Below are positions 9,388 through 17,917 of a stretch of 64,000 nt of DNA, one piece after another. Position 1 is the first letter of the stretch, and every line of letters begins with the position of its first letter. The position numbers and the translations under genes are program-made. The DNA is from Bacillota bacterium. GTDB taxonomy: Bacteria; Bacillota; DTU030; DUMP01. Where the stretch lies: positions 1 to 64,000 of the forward strand of contig JAAZKX010000051.1 of the NCBI GenBank assembly GCA_012799605.1, read 5' to 3'. The notes beneath the pieces are model-generated. The model did no database searches, was not told the DNA's origin, and saw only the letters and a list, made by a program, of their open reading frames with translations.

Positions 9388-9789
9388 CTACATACCCTCA
9401 GCTTTAGCCTGGGCCTGTTGTATAAAACGTTCCAGGTGGACAATAAACCGTTCATGTTCACCTTGGGCTACTTTCTCCTGCTGATCATGCGCCTCCACCG
9501 AAAAAACTAGCCGCCGGCCATCAATTTTCGTCAGTACAGCCCTGGCAGTGACCTGCATGCCCACTGGAGTAGCTGCCAAGTGCCCGATATTCACCCGGGT
9601 CCCCACGGTAGTCCATTGTGCCGGCAAGTGGGGCTGAACAGCTTCCATAGCTGCCCCTTCCAACAGGGCTATTAACATGGGGGTAGCCAATACTTCCACT
9701 CCTCCGCTGCCCAAACTGGAAGCGGTGTGCTTGGGTTTAACTATCTCCGTTATCTCCTTAGTAAGCCCGGGTTCAAGTGTAAACTGCAC
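9388..9789 (-). CDS. FlK-like hotdog-fold acyl-CoA thioesterase
   Basis: A 133-residue single hotdog domain. The block VEVLATPMLIALLEGAA followed by TTVGTRVNIGHLAATPVG matches the fluoroacetyl-CoA-thioesterase-like family, in which Thr, Glu and His of these blocks form the active site; all three kinds of residue are present here. Start is GTG (9789) with AAAGGAGAG upstream. The substrate is not predictable; most relatives are not fluoroacetyl-CoA specific. It lies 14 bp after ftsH and 15 bp before coaX, so may take part in CoA-ester housekeeping. Confidence 0.8.
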   Translation of the reverse strand: MQFTLEPGLTKEITEIVKPKHTASSLGSGGVEVLATPMLIALLEGAAMEAVQPHLPAQWTTVGTRVNIGHLAATPVGMQVTARAVLTKIDGRRLVFSVEAHDQQEKVAQGEHERFIVHLERFIQQAQAKAEGM

Positions 9790-9803
9790 TTTAGTCTCTC
9801 CTT

Positions 9804-11711
9804 TCAGGCCCGTTGCGGTGCTGTAGGAAACGAAATTCTTAGCTCAGCCATCCGGGACAGTTGTTTGGGAGAATCTTTTTTTTCGTCGTTTTCCGGCCGA
9901 TCAGTCGCTTCCGCATTTGAGTCCGAATCCATCAGCTGTTTAAATTCATCAGCTTCAAGCGTTTCTTTTTCAAGCAATGCAGCCGCTACCTTATCCAGCC
10001 GATCGCGGTTTTCTGTTAGCAAAGTTACCGCTTTATTGTAGCACAAGTCGACGAAATGCCGCACTTCACGGTCAATGGCCGAAGCCACTTCTTCACTGTA
10101 GTTTCGATCACGCGCTATATCCCGGCCTAAAAATACCTCTTCTTTTTTGTGGCCGAAAGTAAGCGGGCCCAGTTCTTCGCTCATGCCATATTCAGTAATC
10201 ATCTTCCGGATTACATTGGTAGCCCGCTCCAAATCATTTTGAGCACCAGTGCTGATTTCTTCAAGGGCCAGCTCTTCGGCCACCCGGCCCCCCAGCAGCT
10301 GGGTCACCCGGTCAAACAGTTCCGAGCGCGTCAGATAATAGCGGTCTTCTTTCGGCAAGCTGAGTGTATAGCCGCCGGCCCGGCCCCGGGGAATAATCGA
10401 CACCTTATGAACCGGATCAGCGTGCGGGAGCAGATGCCCTACAACAGCATGGCCGGCCTCGTGAAAAGCAACCAGCTTCCTCTCCCGTTCCGAAATCACT
10501 CGGCTACGCCGTTCCGGGCCGGCAATCACCCGGTCAATCGCTTCCTCTAGCTCATCCATCCCGATCCGCCTTTTGTTGCGCCGTGCTGCCAAAATGGCCG
10601 CCTCATTAAGCATATTGGCTAGGTCAGCCCCGGTAAAACCCGGAGTCCGGCGGGCCAACACGGCCAGGTCAACATTGTTCTCCAGTGGCTTACCCACCGC
10701 GTGCACCTTGAGGATAGCTTCGCGGCCTTTAACATCAGGTTGATCTAAAATTACCTGGCGGTCAAACCGGCCCGGCCTAAGCAGGGCAGGATCCAATACA
10801 TCCGGCCGGTTGGTAGCCGCCAGCACAATAACACCTTCGTTTACACCAAAACCATCCATTTCAACCAGTAGCTGGTTCAACGTTTGTTCGCGCTCGTCAT
10901 GGCCACCGCCTAAGCCAGCCCCGCGCTGACGCCCGACAGCATCAATTTCATCGACAAAAACCAAACAGGGCGCGTTTTTCTTCGCTTGTTCGAATAAATC
11001 ACGCACCCGGGCTGCACCCACCCCGACAAACATTTCCACAAAATCTGAACCGCTGATGCTAAAGAACGGAACATCAGCTTCACCGGCCACAGCTCTTCCC
11101 AGTAATGTTTTTCCGGTACCCGGCGGACCTACCAGCAGTACACCTTTAGGAATCCGGGCCCCTAAATCCAAGAACTTTTTTGGTTCTTTCAAAAATTGAA
11201 CAATTTCCTCCAGTTCTTCCTTGGCTTCTTCAGCCCCGGCCACATCAGCGAAGGTAACAGGAGCTTTATCATCCGGAGTATACAAACGCGCCCGGCTGCG
11301 GCCAAAAGACATAACCCGGCTGCCGCCGCCTTGGGTTTGTTGCATAATAAACATCCACACACCTACCAAAAGTATGATTGGCAGAAGCGTAGACAACAGT
11401 GTAGACCACCACGGCGGTCCTTGCGCAGGTTTATAATCTATCTCAACTTGCTTATTCTCTAATCTTTCTTCTAACCGAGCCAAGTCACCCAAAAAGGGCA
11501 AGCCAAATTGGGTGCCATCTTCCAGCTCTCCTTCCACTTTCGTGCTCGAGATGGTAACTTTGGCCACTTGACCTTGGTCCAGCAAGGCCAAAAACTGGGT
11601 GTAGTTCAGCTCCTGCTCGGACGGGGCGGAAGTAGAAAAGTAATTTATAATTGATAAGGCTATAATGATGAGCAGCAAGTAAAGGCTCATGCTGCGAAAA
11701 ATACGGTTCAA
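9804..11711 (-). CDS. ftsH: ATP-dependent zinc metalloprotease FtsH
   Basis: A 635-residue membrane-bound AAA+ protease for quality control of membrane and regulatory proteins. There are two N-terminal transmembrane helices (residues about 7-25 and 104-124) flanking a small extracytoplasmic domain. Walker A is [10 protein letters not shown] (195-204) and Walker [13 protein letters not shown]. The second region of homology is [20 protein letters not shown], and the zinc site HEAGH is at 417-421. I chose the TTG at 11711 because AGGAGG stands 7 nt before it and the protein then starts [15 protein letters not shown], as in relatives; a TTG at 11729 overlaps the ribosome site itself. It has its own promoter and a stem-loop at the predicted mRNA 5' end. 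Confidence 0.96.
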   Translation of the reverse strand: MNRIFRSMSLYLLLIIIALSIINYFSTSAPSEQELNYTQFLALLDQGQVAKVTISSTKVEGELEDGTQFGLPFLGDLARLEERLENKQVEIDYKPAQGPPWWSTLLSTLLPIILLVGVWMFIMQQTQGGGSRVMSFGRSRARLYTPDDKAPVTFADVAGAEEAKEELEEIVQFLKEPKKFLDLGARIPKGVLLVGPPGTGKTLLGRAVAGEADVPFFSISGSDFVEMFVGVGAARVRDLFEQAKKNAPCLVFVDEIDAVGRQRGAGLGGGHDEREQTLNQLLVEMDGFGVNEGVIVLAATNRPDVLDPALLRPGRFDRQVILDQPDVKGREAILKVHAVGKPLENNVDLAVLARRTPGFTGADLANMLNEAAILAARRNKRRIGMDELEEAIDRVIAGPERRSRVISERERKLVAFHEAGHAVVGHLLPHADPVHKVSIIPRGRAGGYTLSLPKEDRYYLTRSELFDRVTQLLGGRVAEELALEEISTGAQNDLERATNVIRKMITEYGMSEELGPLTFGHKKEEVFLGRDIARDRNYSEEVASAIDREVRHFVDLCYNKAVTLLTENRDRLDKVAAALLEKETLEADEFKQLMDSDSNAEATDRPENDEKKDSPKQLSRMAELRISFPTAPQRA

Positions 11712-11741
11712 GTCAGGCCCTCCTCTCAAATCGGCCTTACG

Positions 11742-11769
11742 GTATCAGCTGGGCCGACTCAGCTGATAC
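11742..11769 (-). repeat. Perfect 10-bp inverted repeat at the predicted 5' end of ftsH mRNA
   Basis: GTATCAGCTG (11742-11751) and CAGCTGATAC (11760-11769) are perfectly complementary with an 8-nt loop. No T-run follows on the minus strand, so it is unlikely to be a terminator. From the promoter just upstream, transcription would begin at about 11769, placing the stem at the very 5' end of the ftsH transcript. Confidence 0.65.
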
Positions 11770-11775
11770 TAGTTA

Positions 11776-11804
11776 ATTGTAGCATATTTAAGTAAGGTGG
11801 GCAA
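11776..11804 (-). promoter_or_regulatory. Sigma-A-type promoter for ftsH
   Basis: TTGCCC (11804-11799) and TACAAT (11781-11776) on the minus strand are separated by 17 bp. The start codon lies about 58 nt downstream of the predicted start site. It lies in the gap after hpt, indicating ftsH-thioesterase-coaX can be transcribed separately from tilS-hpt. Confidence 0.65.
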
Positions 11805-11824
11805 CAAAACGAAAGCTGCACTGA

Positions 11825-12355
11825 TCAAGGATCCAGCACCGCAATAAAGGGTAGATTACGGTACCGTTCATTATAGTCTAGGCCATAGCCGACGACAAAG
11901 CGATCAGGAATCTGAAAGCCAACATAATCCACCTTAACATCCACTATCCGGCGGGATGGCTTGTCCAGTAAAGTACAAATTCCCAGGCTCGCCGGACCGC
12001 GGTTTAGCAGATGGCGGTATAGATAATCCAAAGTCAAACCGGTATCGATAATATCTTCTACGATCAGCACGTGCTTACCTTCCAAACTATCGTCTAGATC
12101 CTTCAAAATCCGCACCACACCGGAGGATTTCGTTGAAGAACCGTAGCTAGACACAGCCATAAAATCAAAAGTTACCGGCAGTTTGATCTGTTGGCAGAGC
12201 TCACTGAGAAAAACGACAGCCCCTTTTAGCACCCCGATCAGAAGAAGTGATTCACCTTGATAATCATGGGTAATTTGCGCCCCTAGCTCCTGCACCTTTT
12301 TCTTCAGCTTGTTTTCATCAATTAAAATTTCAGTTATTGCCTCAAGGTAGGTCAA
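11825..12355 (-). CDS. hpt: Hypoxanthine phosphoribosyltransferase
   Basis: A 176-residue purine salvage enzyme converting hypoxanthine or guanine plus PRPP to IMP or GMP. It has the PRPP-binding loop VLIVEDIIDTGLTL, the flexible-loop region FDFMAVSSYGSSTKSSG, and the C-terminal VGYGLDYNERYRNLPFIAVL. The start is TTG at 12355, with AGGAGG 9 nt upstream, giving the normal family length. The open frame extends to 12535 but that part is tilS in another frame. The start overlaps the end of tilS by 14 bp, indicating translational coupling; tilS-hpt is a common Firmicute pair. Confidence 0.93.
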   Translation of the reverse strand: MTYLEAITEILIDENKLKKKVQELGAQITHDYQGESLLLIGVLKGAVVFLSELCQQIKLPVTFDFMAVSSYGSSTKSSGVVRILKDLDDSLEGKHVLIVEDIIDTGLTLDYLYRHLLNRGPASLGICTLLDKPSRRIVDVKVDYVGFQIPDRFVVGYGLDYNERYRNLPFIAVLDP

Positions 12356-13784
12356 AAGTTTCTTCCTCCTTTTTATCAGTAGCCATCTTTTGGACATAAA
12401 TAAATAATTGTTCGGCAGTTGTGGCACGGACAATAAAACGCTCATCCACCCGAAATCCGGCAACCCAGACAATATCAGTACGATTAGTAACAAGAAGCAC
12501 CCGATCCCGCCGCTGGCGGGGAACTTTGCAGTCAATCAAAAAATCGCTCAGTTTCTTGCGGCCGCCTACCCCTTGGGGATAAAACCAATCCCCTCGGCGG
12601 CGGTTACGGACAAAAAGGTTGCTTCCCGTTTCATTATAGTCAAAAGACCCCATGGCCACAAGGGAATCGGGACAAATGTCCGCTTTTACCCCGACTGCAG
12701 TTCGTAACTGAAGCCCCAATTCTGCAATAGGCGTTAGGCCAGGAACAGCCAGCCGGTAGCAAAAATTTGGTATGCGCTCCTGTTCCGGACAGCCGCTAGT
12801 TACCATAATTTCGCTATATGTTCGCTGGGCTTGCACACCCCGAGGTAGATGAAGCACAGTGCCCACCCGAGCTGAGCCTAAAGCCAGCAAGGATTCGGTA
12901 TGGTCAAAGCTCAGATTTCGGTGATCGCCAGCCGCAGCCGCATAAGCCTGTCGCAGCACTCGGCGTTTTAACGCCAGCGGCAGGATCAAAAGACCGGCCA
13001 CATCTAGGGCCACTCCTTTGTTTACGGTTCTTATCAGCTTTGAATATGCCTTTTTAGCCACTGCCTTTAGATACTGATCCTCCTCTTGCCAGACCGCAGC
13101 TGACTGGGCCAAAACTTCCTTTATATTAGGGTTGGCTTCATCCCGTAGCCAAGGCAGTAGCCGGTAACGGATCCGGTTTCTCAGATAAGCCGGGTCTACA
13201 TTATAAGGATCATGGCGCGGGACCAAGCCAAAGGCAGCACTGCAGGCTTCTGTTTCTTTTCTGGTCACTTCCAGAAGCGGGCGGATCACCCAGCCGTATG
13301 TCGCCCGCCGTTTTGGGCGGATACCAGCAATGCCGGTCAATCCGGACCCGCGAACAAGATGAAGCAGTATCGTTTCGGCCTGGTCATCTTGAGTTTGTCC
13401 GACAGCCACTTTAGTAGCATCCAGCTGTTGGGCCAAATCCCGATAAAAAGCATAGCGGGCAACCCGGCCTGCCTGCTCGACCGTCAACCCCTGCTCTGCA
13501 ATCAATGCCGGCACATCAGTATCCCGCCGGTAAAAAGGCACACCCAGCTGGGCCGACAGTTCCTTAACCCAGTTAGCATCGGCTTCGGCTTGATCGCCGC
13601 GCATCAGATGATTTAAATGAGCTACGAACAGCTGCAGCTCATATTCCGGCGCCAGCTCCTGCAAAGCCAGTAGCATGGATACCGAATCGGCCCCTCCCGA
13701 TACCGCCACAATCACCTTATCTTTAGGTTTTAACAAACGATAACGTTGGCAAGTGGAGCGGACTTTATTGACAAATTCGACCAT
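12342..13784 (-). CDS. tilS: tRNA(Ile)-lysidine synthase
   Basis: About 480 residues. It modifies C34 of the tRNA-Ile with CAU anticodon to lysidine so that it reads AUA, using ATP and lysine. The PP-loop IVAVSGGADSVSML is near residue 25. Other family blocks are VAHLNHLMRG and VGQTQDDQAETILLHLVRGSGLTGI, with the C-terminal substrate-binding domains ending in a TilS-C region (RNRRRGDWFYPQGVGGRKKLSDFLID). The start is uncertain: ATG at 13784 follows GGTGAT by 7 nt, while ATG 13793 or GTG 13796 are possible. It overlaps hpt downstream. Confidence 0.93.
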   Translation of the reverse strand: MVEFVNKVRSTCQRYRLLKPKDKVIVAVSGGADSVSMLLALQELAPEYELQLFVAHLNHLMRGDQAEADANWVKELSAQLGVPFYRRDTDVPALIAEQGLTVEQAGRVARYAFYRDLAQQLDATKVAVGQTQDDQAETILLHLVRGSGLTGIAGIRPKRRATYGWVIRPLLEVTRKETEACSAAFGLVPRHDPYNVDPAYLRNRIRYRLLPWLRDEANPNIKEVLAQSAAVWQEEDQYLKAVAKKAYSKLIRTVNKGVALDVAGLLILPLALKRRVLRQAYAAAAGDHRNLSFDHTESLLALGSARVGTVLHLPRGVQAQRTYSEIMVTSGCPEQERIPNFCYRLAVPGLTPIAELGLQLRTAVGVKADICPDSLVAMGSFDYNETGSNLFVRNRRRGDWFYPQGVGGRKKLSDFLIDCKVPRQRRDRVLLVTNRTDIVWVAGFRVDERFIVRATTAEQLFIYVQKMATDKKEEETFDLP

Positions 13785-13965
13785 CAGAATCATCACCTAA
13801 TTTTGGGGGCTGTTTTGTCCCAACTAGCGTACCTTAAAGCAACTGCAGGGCTAGCCCTTATTTTACCGATCTAAAGTAAAGCGGCAGCTTGGAGCCGCCT
13901 GCTCATACCAACATATTCGCCCTAGTTATTATTATCTCCTTCTTGCCTCTATCCAACCGTCAATG

Positions 13966-13990
13966 TGAAAAACCCCGGCTGCCCGGGGTT
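13966..13990 (-). terminator. Rho-independent terminator after spoIIE
   Basis: AACCCCGG (13971-13978) pairs with CCGGGGTT (13983-13990) around a 4-nt loop, followed on the minus strand by TTTTT. It lies 16 bp after the spoIIE stop. A second, weaker 7-bp hairpin (GGCGGCT/AGCTGCC) near 13880-13898, also followed by T-rich sequence, may be a backup; the rest of the gap to tilS shows nothing else clear. Confidence 0.85.
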
Positions 13991-14005
13991 GGTGCCAATT
14001 TTTAT

Positions 14006-16402
14006 CTATGAAGCCTCAACACTTACTGCCAATACCGTCATATCGTCATCCACGCCTTCGGCTCGCCGCGCAGCTAGCGCTAAAATGCTTTGGGCCAGCT
14101 GCTCTGGTTCCTCCCGGCTTTGCTGAACATAATTTATCAGCCAGTCAATCCCGGCCGCGCGTTCTTGGCGGCATTCTAAGACTCCATCGCTGATCATCAC
14201 CAGTATATCCCCGGTGCACAGTTTCTTTTTAATCACTGCCAGATCCACCTCCGGCAAAATACCAAGCGGCGGCGCTCCGGGATTGATAACTGCCACCGTA
14301 CGGCCGCGTTTTAATAAAGTTGGGCACGATCCTACCTTGATAAATTCTGCCGCTGCAGTGTAAGGATCCATCAATACCAGATCCAAAGTGGCAAAGCATT
14401 CTTCCGTCGACCGGAGCACCAAGACTGAATTTAAAGTCTGCAGCACCACATCTTTGCCCAAACCTGCTGCCAACAAGCGTTCCACCAGCCGCACCGCCGT
14501 CCGGCTTTCTGCCGCGGCTTTAGCCCCACTTCCCATCCCGTCGCTTAAAATCAGCGCTTGCCGCCCATCGGGCAACTGGACGGCCTTAAATGAATCGCCG
14601 GATATATCGCCTCTTTTTTGAGGCCGGGTATACCCCGCCGCCACGAATTGGAATTGCGGGGCCGGCACTGCTTGAAGAACGCAGCCATCCTGATCATGAT
14701 CCAACCTACAACTGCAGATCTTGGCTTTCATCGGTTCACCTAGGGCTTTCCCCAACGCTGCAGCCGCCAGTTGCCGGCATTCCCGCCCTCCGGGACAATC
14801 CAAGTCCCGCAGCCAAACCTCTATTTTCCCGCCCAGGCTCTGCCATACATCCACCGCCCCGGCATTCAAATGATATTGTTTGAGCGAGCCTTGGACAGCT
14901 TCCTTCACATCTGCCAACACCTTCACATCTATTTTAAGCTCCCCGGCCAAATTAGACATCACCTTAGCCATCCCGGCCAACTGCGTCGCCACTAAATCGC
15001 GTTCTTCAATCAGCCTTTGCTTCCAGCTGATATTTGTTTTATAAGTGGTGAACAGATGATTAATCGCCTTAAGAAACTCCGGCAAGCGCTGACATTTTTG
15101 CCGGATACTTAAAGGTATATCCTCCACAGCCAAGCCGGCATTAAATTCAGCTAAAGACAGCAGTTCAAACGTGTTTTGATAGGTTTTAAAAAAATCCTGC
15201 TCCCAGCAGGTACTGTATAAGGGGCAACTTTCACACACGTGCGCCAACAAAGAAGCTAACAGACGGTTTAGTTGATCCTCATCCTTAGTCCGGGCTGTGG
15301 CCACGATTTCCTTAAATGCGGTTGACAATTCTTGCATCACCGCCGCCACCTGGGTCAAACGGGCACTAGCAGCTTGCCGCAGCCGCCCTTCATAATCTTC
15401 CTGCCGCCCTTGCTGCTCGCGGGTGCCCGGCACCAAACTGGCTGCCTCTTGGATCAAACCCCCAGGTGTAAGGGCAAAGAGGGCCAACGCCACCGCCGGC
15501 GAAAGCAAGCTTGCCCAAGTTAATCGACGGGGCAGTAAATAAAGGGACAGCGCTAATTCCCCCAACCCATAACCAAGCGCTGTCCCCGGTTTGCCGGTTT
15601 CTCGAAGAAGGCCAGCCAGTAATCCAGCAAAACCAAGAATACTAATTTGTTCCGCTGCGGCGGCCCCTGTGATCACAGCTACCGTGGCCACCAGTACTCC
15701 TGCCGCCGCACCCACCGTAGCACCGCCGGCTAGAGCCAGCAGCATCCCCAGATAACGGCCCAAAATTTCCCCCGGAACAAAAATTTCTCCTGAAAGACCG
15801 GCTGTTCCAGCCAAAGACACAGCGACTATCAAACCTAACGACATCAGCTGCTCATTGCTAAATACAGTACCGGGCTGATAATCCAACGCTGCCGGTAGCC
15901 CGTAGGAAAAAATCATACTACTTACAGCTGCCAGAACCGCTTCAAAAATCACCAAGCCCAGATCATACCACGTACCCCGGCTGGCCCACACCACACACCC
16001 GCGTACCATAAGCAGTGTCGCCGCCAACACCAATGCCCGTCGTCCGGGTAACGCCCCCGAAAATCTGATCCGGGTAAACCCGACTACCAGCAAGGCTAGA
16101 ACCACAAAATAAGGTAGGGTCGAGCCAAACCCTAAAGCTGTAATCATACCGGCTGCTATTGACCCGCTGACAAGCACTGCCGTCCACTTGGATTGCTGGG
16201 GCAAGACCGCTGCCAGTAGCGCCGGGCCAAACGGTACCACCCCGTAGAGCAAGTTGGCCCGCCCGACCAAAAAACAGCCGAAGGCAAGAGCCAAACCGCT
16301 CCAGGCAGTCTTTATGGTACCCATCTCCAACCGCCACGGTTTCCTCGCCGGGCGCAGCGGATACGGGCATAAACGCTTATATGCTTCCCGGTCTGCAGAC
16401 AC
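14006..16402 (-). CDS. spoIIE: Stage II sporulation protein E (PP2C-type phosphatase)
   Basis: About 798 residues. SpoIIE dephosphorylates SpoIIAA in the forespore to release sigma-F, and also acts at the asymmetric septum. The N-terminal third is a string of about ten hydrophobic helices. A central cytoplasmic region follows with the family's Cys-rich segment (CESCPLYSTCWEQDF), then a C-terminal PP2C domain with ALILSDGMGSGAKAAAESR and ILVMISDGVLECR, whose Asp residues bind metals. Start is GTG at 16402 (GGGGGG 8 nt upstream) or GTG at 16408. A Spo0A-type promoter candidate lies upstream. Its presence indicates an endospore former. Confidence 0.95.
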   Translation of the reverse strand: MSADREAYKRLCPYPLRPARKPWRLEMGTIKTAWSGLALAFGCFLVGRANLLYGVVPFGPALLAAVLPQQSKWTAVLVSGSIAAGMITALGFGSTLPYFVVLALLVVGFTRIRFSGALPGRRALVLAATLLMVRGCVVWASRGTWYDLGLVIFEAVLAAVSSMIFSYGLPAALDYQPGTVFSNEQLMSLGLIVAVSLAGTAGLSGEIFVPGEILGRYLGMLLALAGGATVGAAAGVLVATVAVITGAAAAEQISILGFAGLLAGLLRETGKPGTALGYGLGELALSLYLLPRRLTWASLLSPAVALALFALTPGGLIQEAASLVPGTREQQGRQEDYEGRLRQAASARLTQVAAVMQELSTAFKEIVATARTKDEDQLNRLLASLLAHVCESCPLYSTCWEQDFFKTYQNTFELLSLAEFNAGLAVEDIPLSIRQKCQRLPEFLKAINHLFTTYKTNISWKQRLIEERDLVATQLAGMAKVMSNLAGELKIDVKVLADVKEAVQGSLKQYHLNAGAVDVWQSLGGKIEVWLRDLDCPGGRECRQLAAAALGKALGEPMKAKICSCRLDHDQDGCVLQAVPAPQFQFVAAGYTRPQKRGDISGDSFKAVQLPDGRQALILSDGMGSGAKAAAESRTAVRLVERLLAAGLGKDVVLQTLNSVLVLRSTEECFATLDLVLMDPYTAAAEFIKVGSCPTLLKRGRTVAVINPGAPPLGILPEVDLAVIKKKLCTGDILVMISDGVLECRQERAAGIDWLINYVQQSREEPEQLAQSILALAARRAEGVDDDMTVLAVSVEAS

Positions 16403-16454
16403 CGGCACAACCCCCCGCTCAACTCAAAACCATAGGTAAATATTGGTACTTATA

Positions 16455-16488
16455 ATTATAACATACCGTCATGGTAAACATTGTCGGT
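16455..16488 (-). promoter_or_regulatory. Candidate Spo0A-dependent spoIIE promoter with 21-bp spacer
   Basis: On the minus strand a perfect -10 TATAAT (16460-16455) has CCGACA (16487-16482) exactly 21 bp upstream. The same bases form ACCGACA, a two-mismatch version of the 0A box TTCGACA. Bacillus subtilis spoIIE uses an over-long 21-bp spacer with Spo0A bound at the -35 region, so the geometry fits. Evidence is positional only. Confidence 0.5.
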
Positions 16489-16569
16489 TAATGTGGCTGT
16501 CAAATCTTTTCGCGGCACTTAAAAGAAGGAGTTTTCCTACAGGCTGTTGAATAATTATTGTACAAACTC

Positions 16570-16585
16570 AGATGTCTTGACATCT
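16570..16585. promoter_or_regulatory. 16-bp palindrome upstream of the R-M operon, candidate operator
   Basis: AGATGTC TT GACATCT is a perfect inverted repeat with 7-bp arms. It contains TTGACA, which could serve as a -35 box, so a bound repressor could block transcription. The words ATCTAAA and GTCTAAA follow. It lies 40 bp before the ribbon-helix-helix gene at 16625, whose product is the obvious candidate binder. No convincing -10 element is seen at the right spacing. Confidence 0.45.
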
Positions 16586-16624
16586 AAAAGTCTAAATGCC
16601 AGTCTGTCAAAAGGAGATAAATTC

Positions 16625-16792
16625 ATGGGCAACAAACGTAAAAGAACTACTATCTACCTACCTGATGAACTCCACCTTGAACTGAAAGTTTATGCTGCCA
16701 AAACACAGCAGGAGATGAGTAAAGTAGTAGAGCAATCTCTTCGGAAATATTTGAGGGAGGACATGAAACATGCCAATTCAAACGACGGCTAA
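16625..16792 (+). CDS. Small ribbon-helix-helix (CopG-like) DNA-binding protein
   Basis: A 55-residue protein, MGNKRKRTTIYLPDELHLEL and onward, with the RTTIYLP beta strand, the ELHLELKVYAAKTQQEMSKV helices and the SKVVEQSLRKYL end expected of a MetJ/Arc/CopG fold that dimerises and inserts a beta sheet in the major groove. AAGGAG lies 8 nt before the ATG at 16625; an upstream open extension to 16547 lacks a site. It overlaps the methyltransferase gene by 23 bp, so the two are translated together. It could be the control protein of the restriction-modification system, instead of the usual HTH C-protein. An antitoxin role is an alternative, but no toxin is adjacent. Confidence 0.75.
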   Translation: MGNKRKRTTIYLPDELHLELKVYAAKTQQEMSKVVEQSLRKYLREDMKHANSNDG

Positions 16793-17915
16793 AGAACTAC
16801 CATATTTAGACTGGACTGAAAAAGAACTACCCCAATCAAAGCGTACAAAGCATGTCCATGGCCTGCACCCATACTTGGGTAAATTTATTCCGCAGCTGCC
16901 GGAAATTTTCCTCAAAATGTACTTTGAGGAAGGAAGCACCATCTTAGATCCTTTTGTGGGCAGCGGGACAACACTAGTGGCAGCCAACAGTTTAAAAATG
17001 CATGCCATTGGCATCGACATTTCAGCTTTCAACTGTTTATTGACTGATGTAAAAACAAAAAAATACGACCTGCTGCAGCTTAAGCATGAACTAAATGACG
17101 CTATCGCTAAGACGGAAGGGTTATTTACTGACCAGCTATCCTTTTTTGGCCATTGTTCTGTTCCGCTAAAAACAGATAATGAATACATGAACACCTGGTA
17201 TTCAGACAGGGCTGTAAAGGAGCTCCTGGGTTATAAGTTCGTTATAATGCAAGGAAATTATAAGTATAAAGATGTAATGAAAATAATATTAAGCCGTGCC
17301 GCCAGGTCGGCCCGCCAAGCGCCTCACTATGAGCTAGATTGGCCCAAAGAGCCTGTGAAAGAACCCTATTATTGTTATAAACATAAGAAAATATGCTATC
17401 CCACCGATGAGGCACTTAAATTTTTGCGGCGCTATACTTTCGATACCTTTAGGCGTTTAAAAGAGTACAGCAAAATTAGAACAGACTATAAGGTGATGGT
17501 AAAGCATGGTGACAGCCGGACAATAAACATAAACCGACCTATAGATGGCATATTTACTTCCCCACCTTATTGCGGTCTGATAGATTATCACCAGCAGCAT
17601 GAATATGCCTACAACTTGTTAGGACTTCAGGATCTTAGCCACAAAGAGATCGGTGCCAAAGAGCAGGGACAGAGCAAAAAAGCAATTGAGGATTATAAAC
17701 AAGGGATAATTGAAGTCTTTTCCAATTGCAATCGCTTTTTAAACCAGGACGGAAAGTTAATCATCATCGTCAATGATAAATTTGACATCTATCAAGATAT
17801 TATCAATAAAAGCAATTTTGAAGTTGTACAGATTGTAAATCGGCAGGTAAACCGCCGTACCGGGCGCCGCTCCACAGATTTTACTGAAGATATCATCATT
17901 TGCCGCAAGGCTTAA
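16770..17915 (+). CDS. Type II DNA methyltransferase (amino-methyltransferase with SPPY motif)
   Basis: A 381-residue S-adenosylmethionine-dependent DNA methyltransferase. Motif I, ILDPFVGSGTT, is at residues 58-68 and the catalytic motif IV SPPY at 264-267. This order (I, then target region, then IV) leaves about 200 residues between them for sequence recognition. SPPY is the form usual in N4-cytosine enzymes, although some N6-adenine enzymes also carry it. The start HVHGLHPYLGKFIPQLPEIF is typical of restriction-linked methyltransferases. The gene ends 2 bp from the convergent endonuclease gene. Base composition is visibly more AT-rich than spoIIE. It should protect host DNA at the endonuclease's site. 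Confidence 0.85.
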   Translation: MPIQTTAKELPYLDWTEKELPQSKRTKHVHGLHPYLGKFIPQLPEIFLKMYFEEGSTILDPFVGSGTTLVAANSLKMHAIGIDISAFNCLLTDVKTKKYDLLQLKHELNDAIAKTEGLFTDQLSFFGHCSVPLKTDNEYMNTWYSDRAVKELLGYKFVIMQGNYKYKDVMKIILSRAARSARQAPHYELDWPKEPVKEPYYCYKHKKICYPTDEALKFLRRYTFDTFRRLKEYSKIRTDYKVMVKHGDSRTININRPIDGIFTSPPYCGLIDYHQQHEYAYNLLGLQDLSHKEIGAKEQGQSKKAIEDYKQGIIEVFSNCNRFLNQDGKLIIIVNDKFDIYQDIINKSNFEVVQIVNRQVNRRTGRRSTDFTEDIIICRKA

Positions 17916-17917
17916 TA

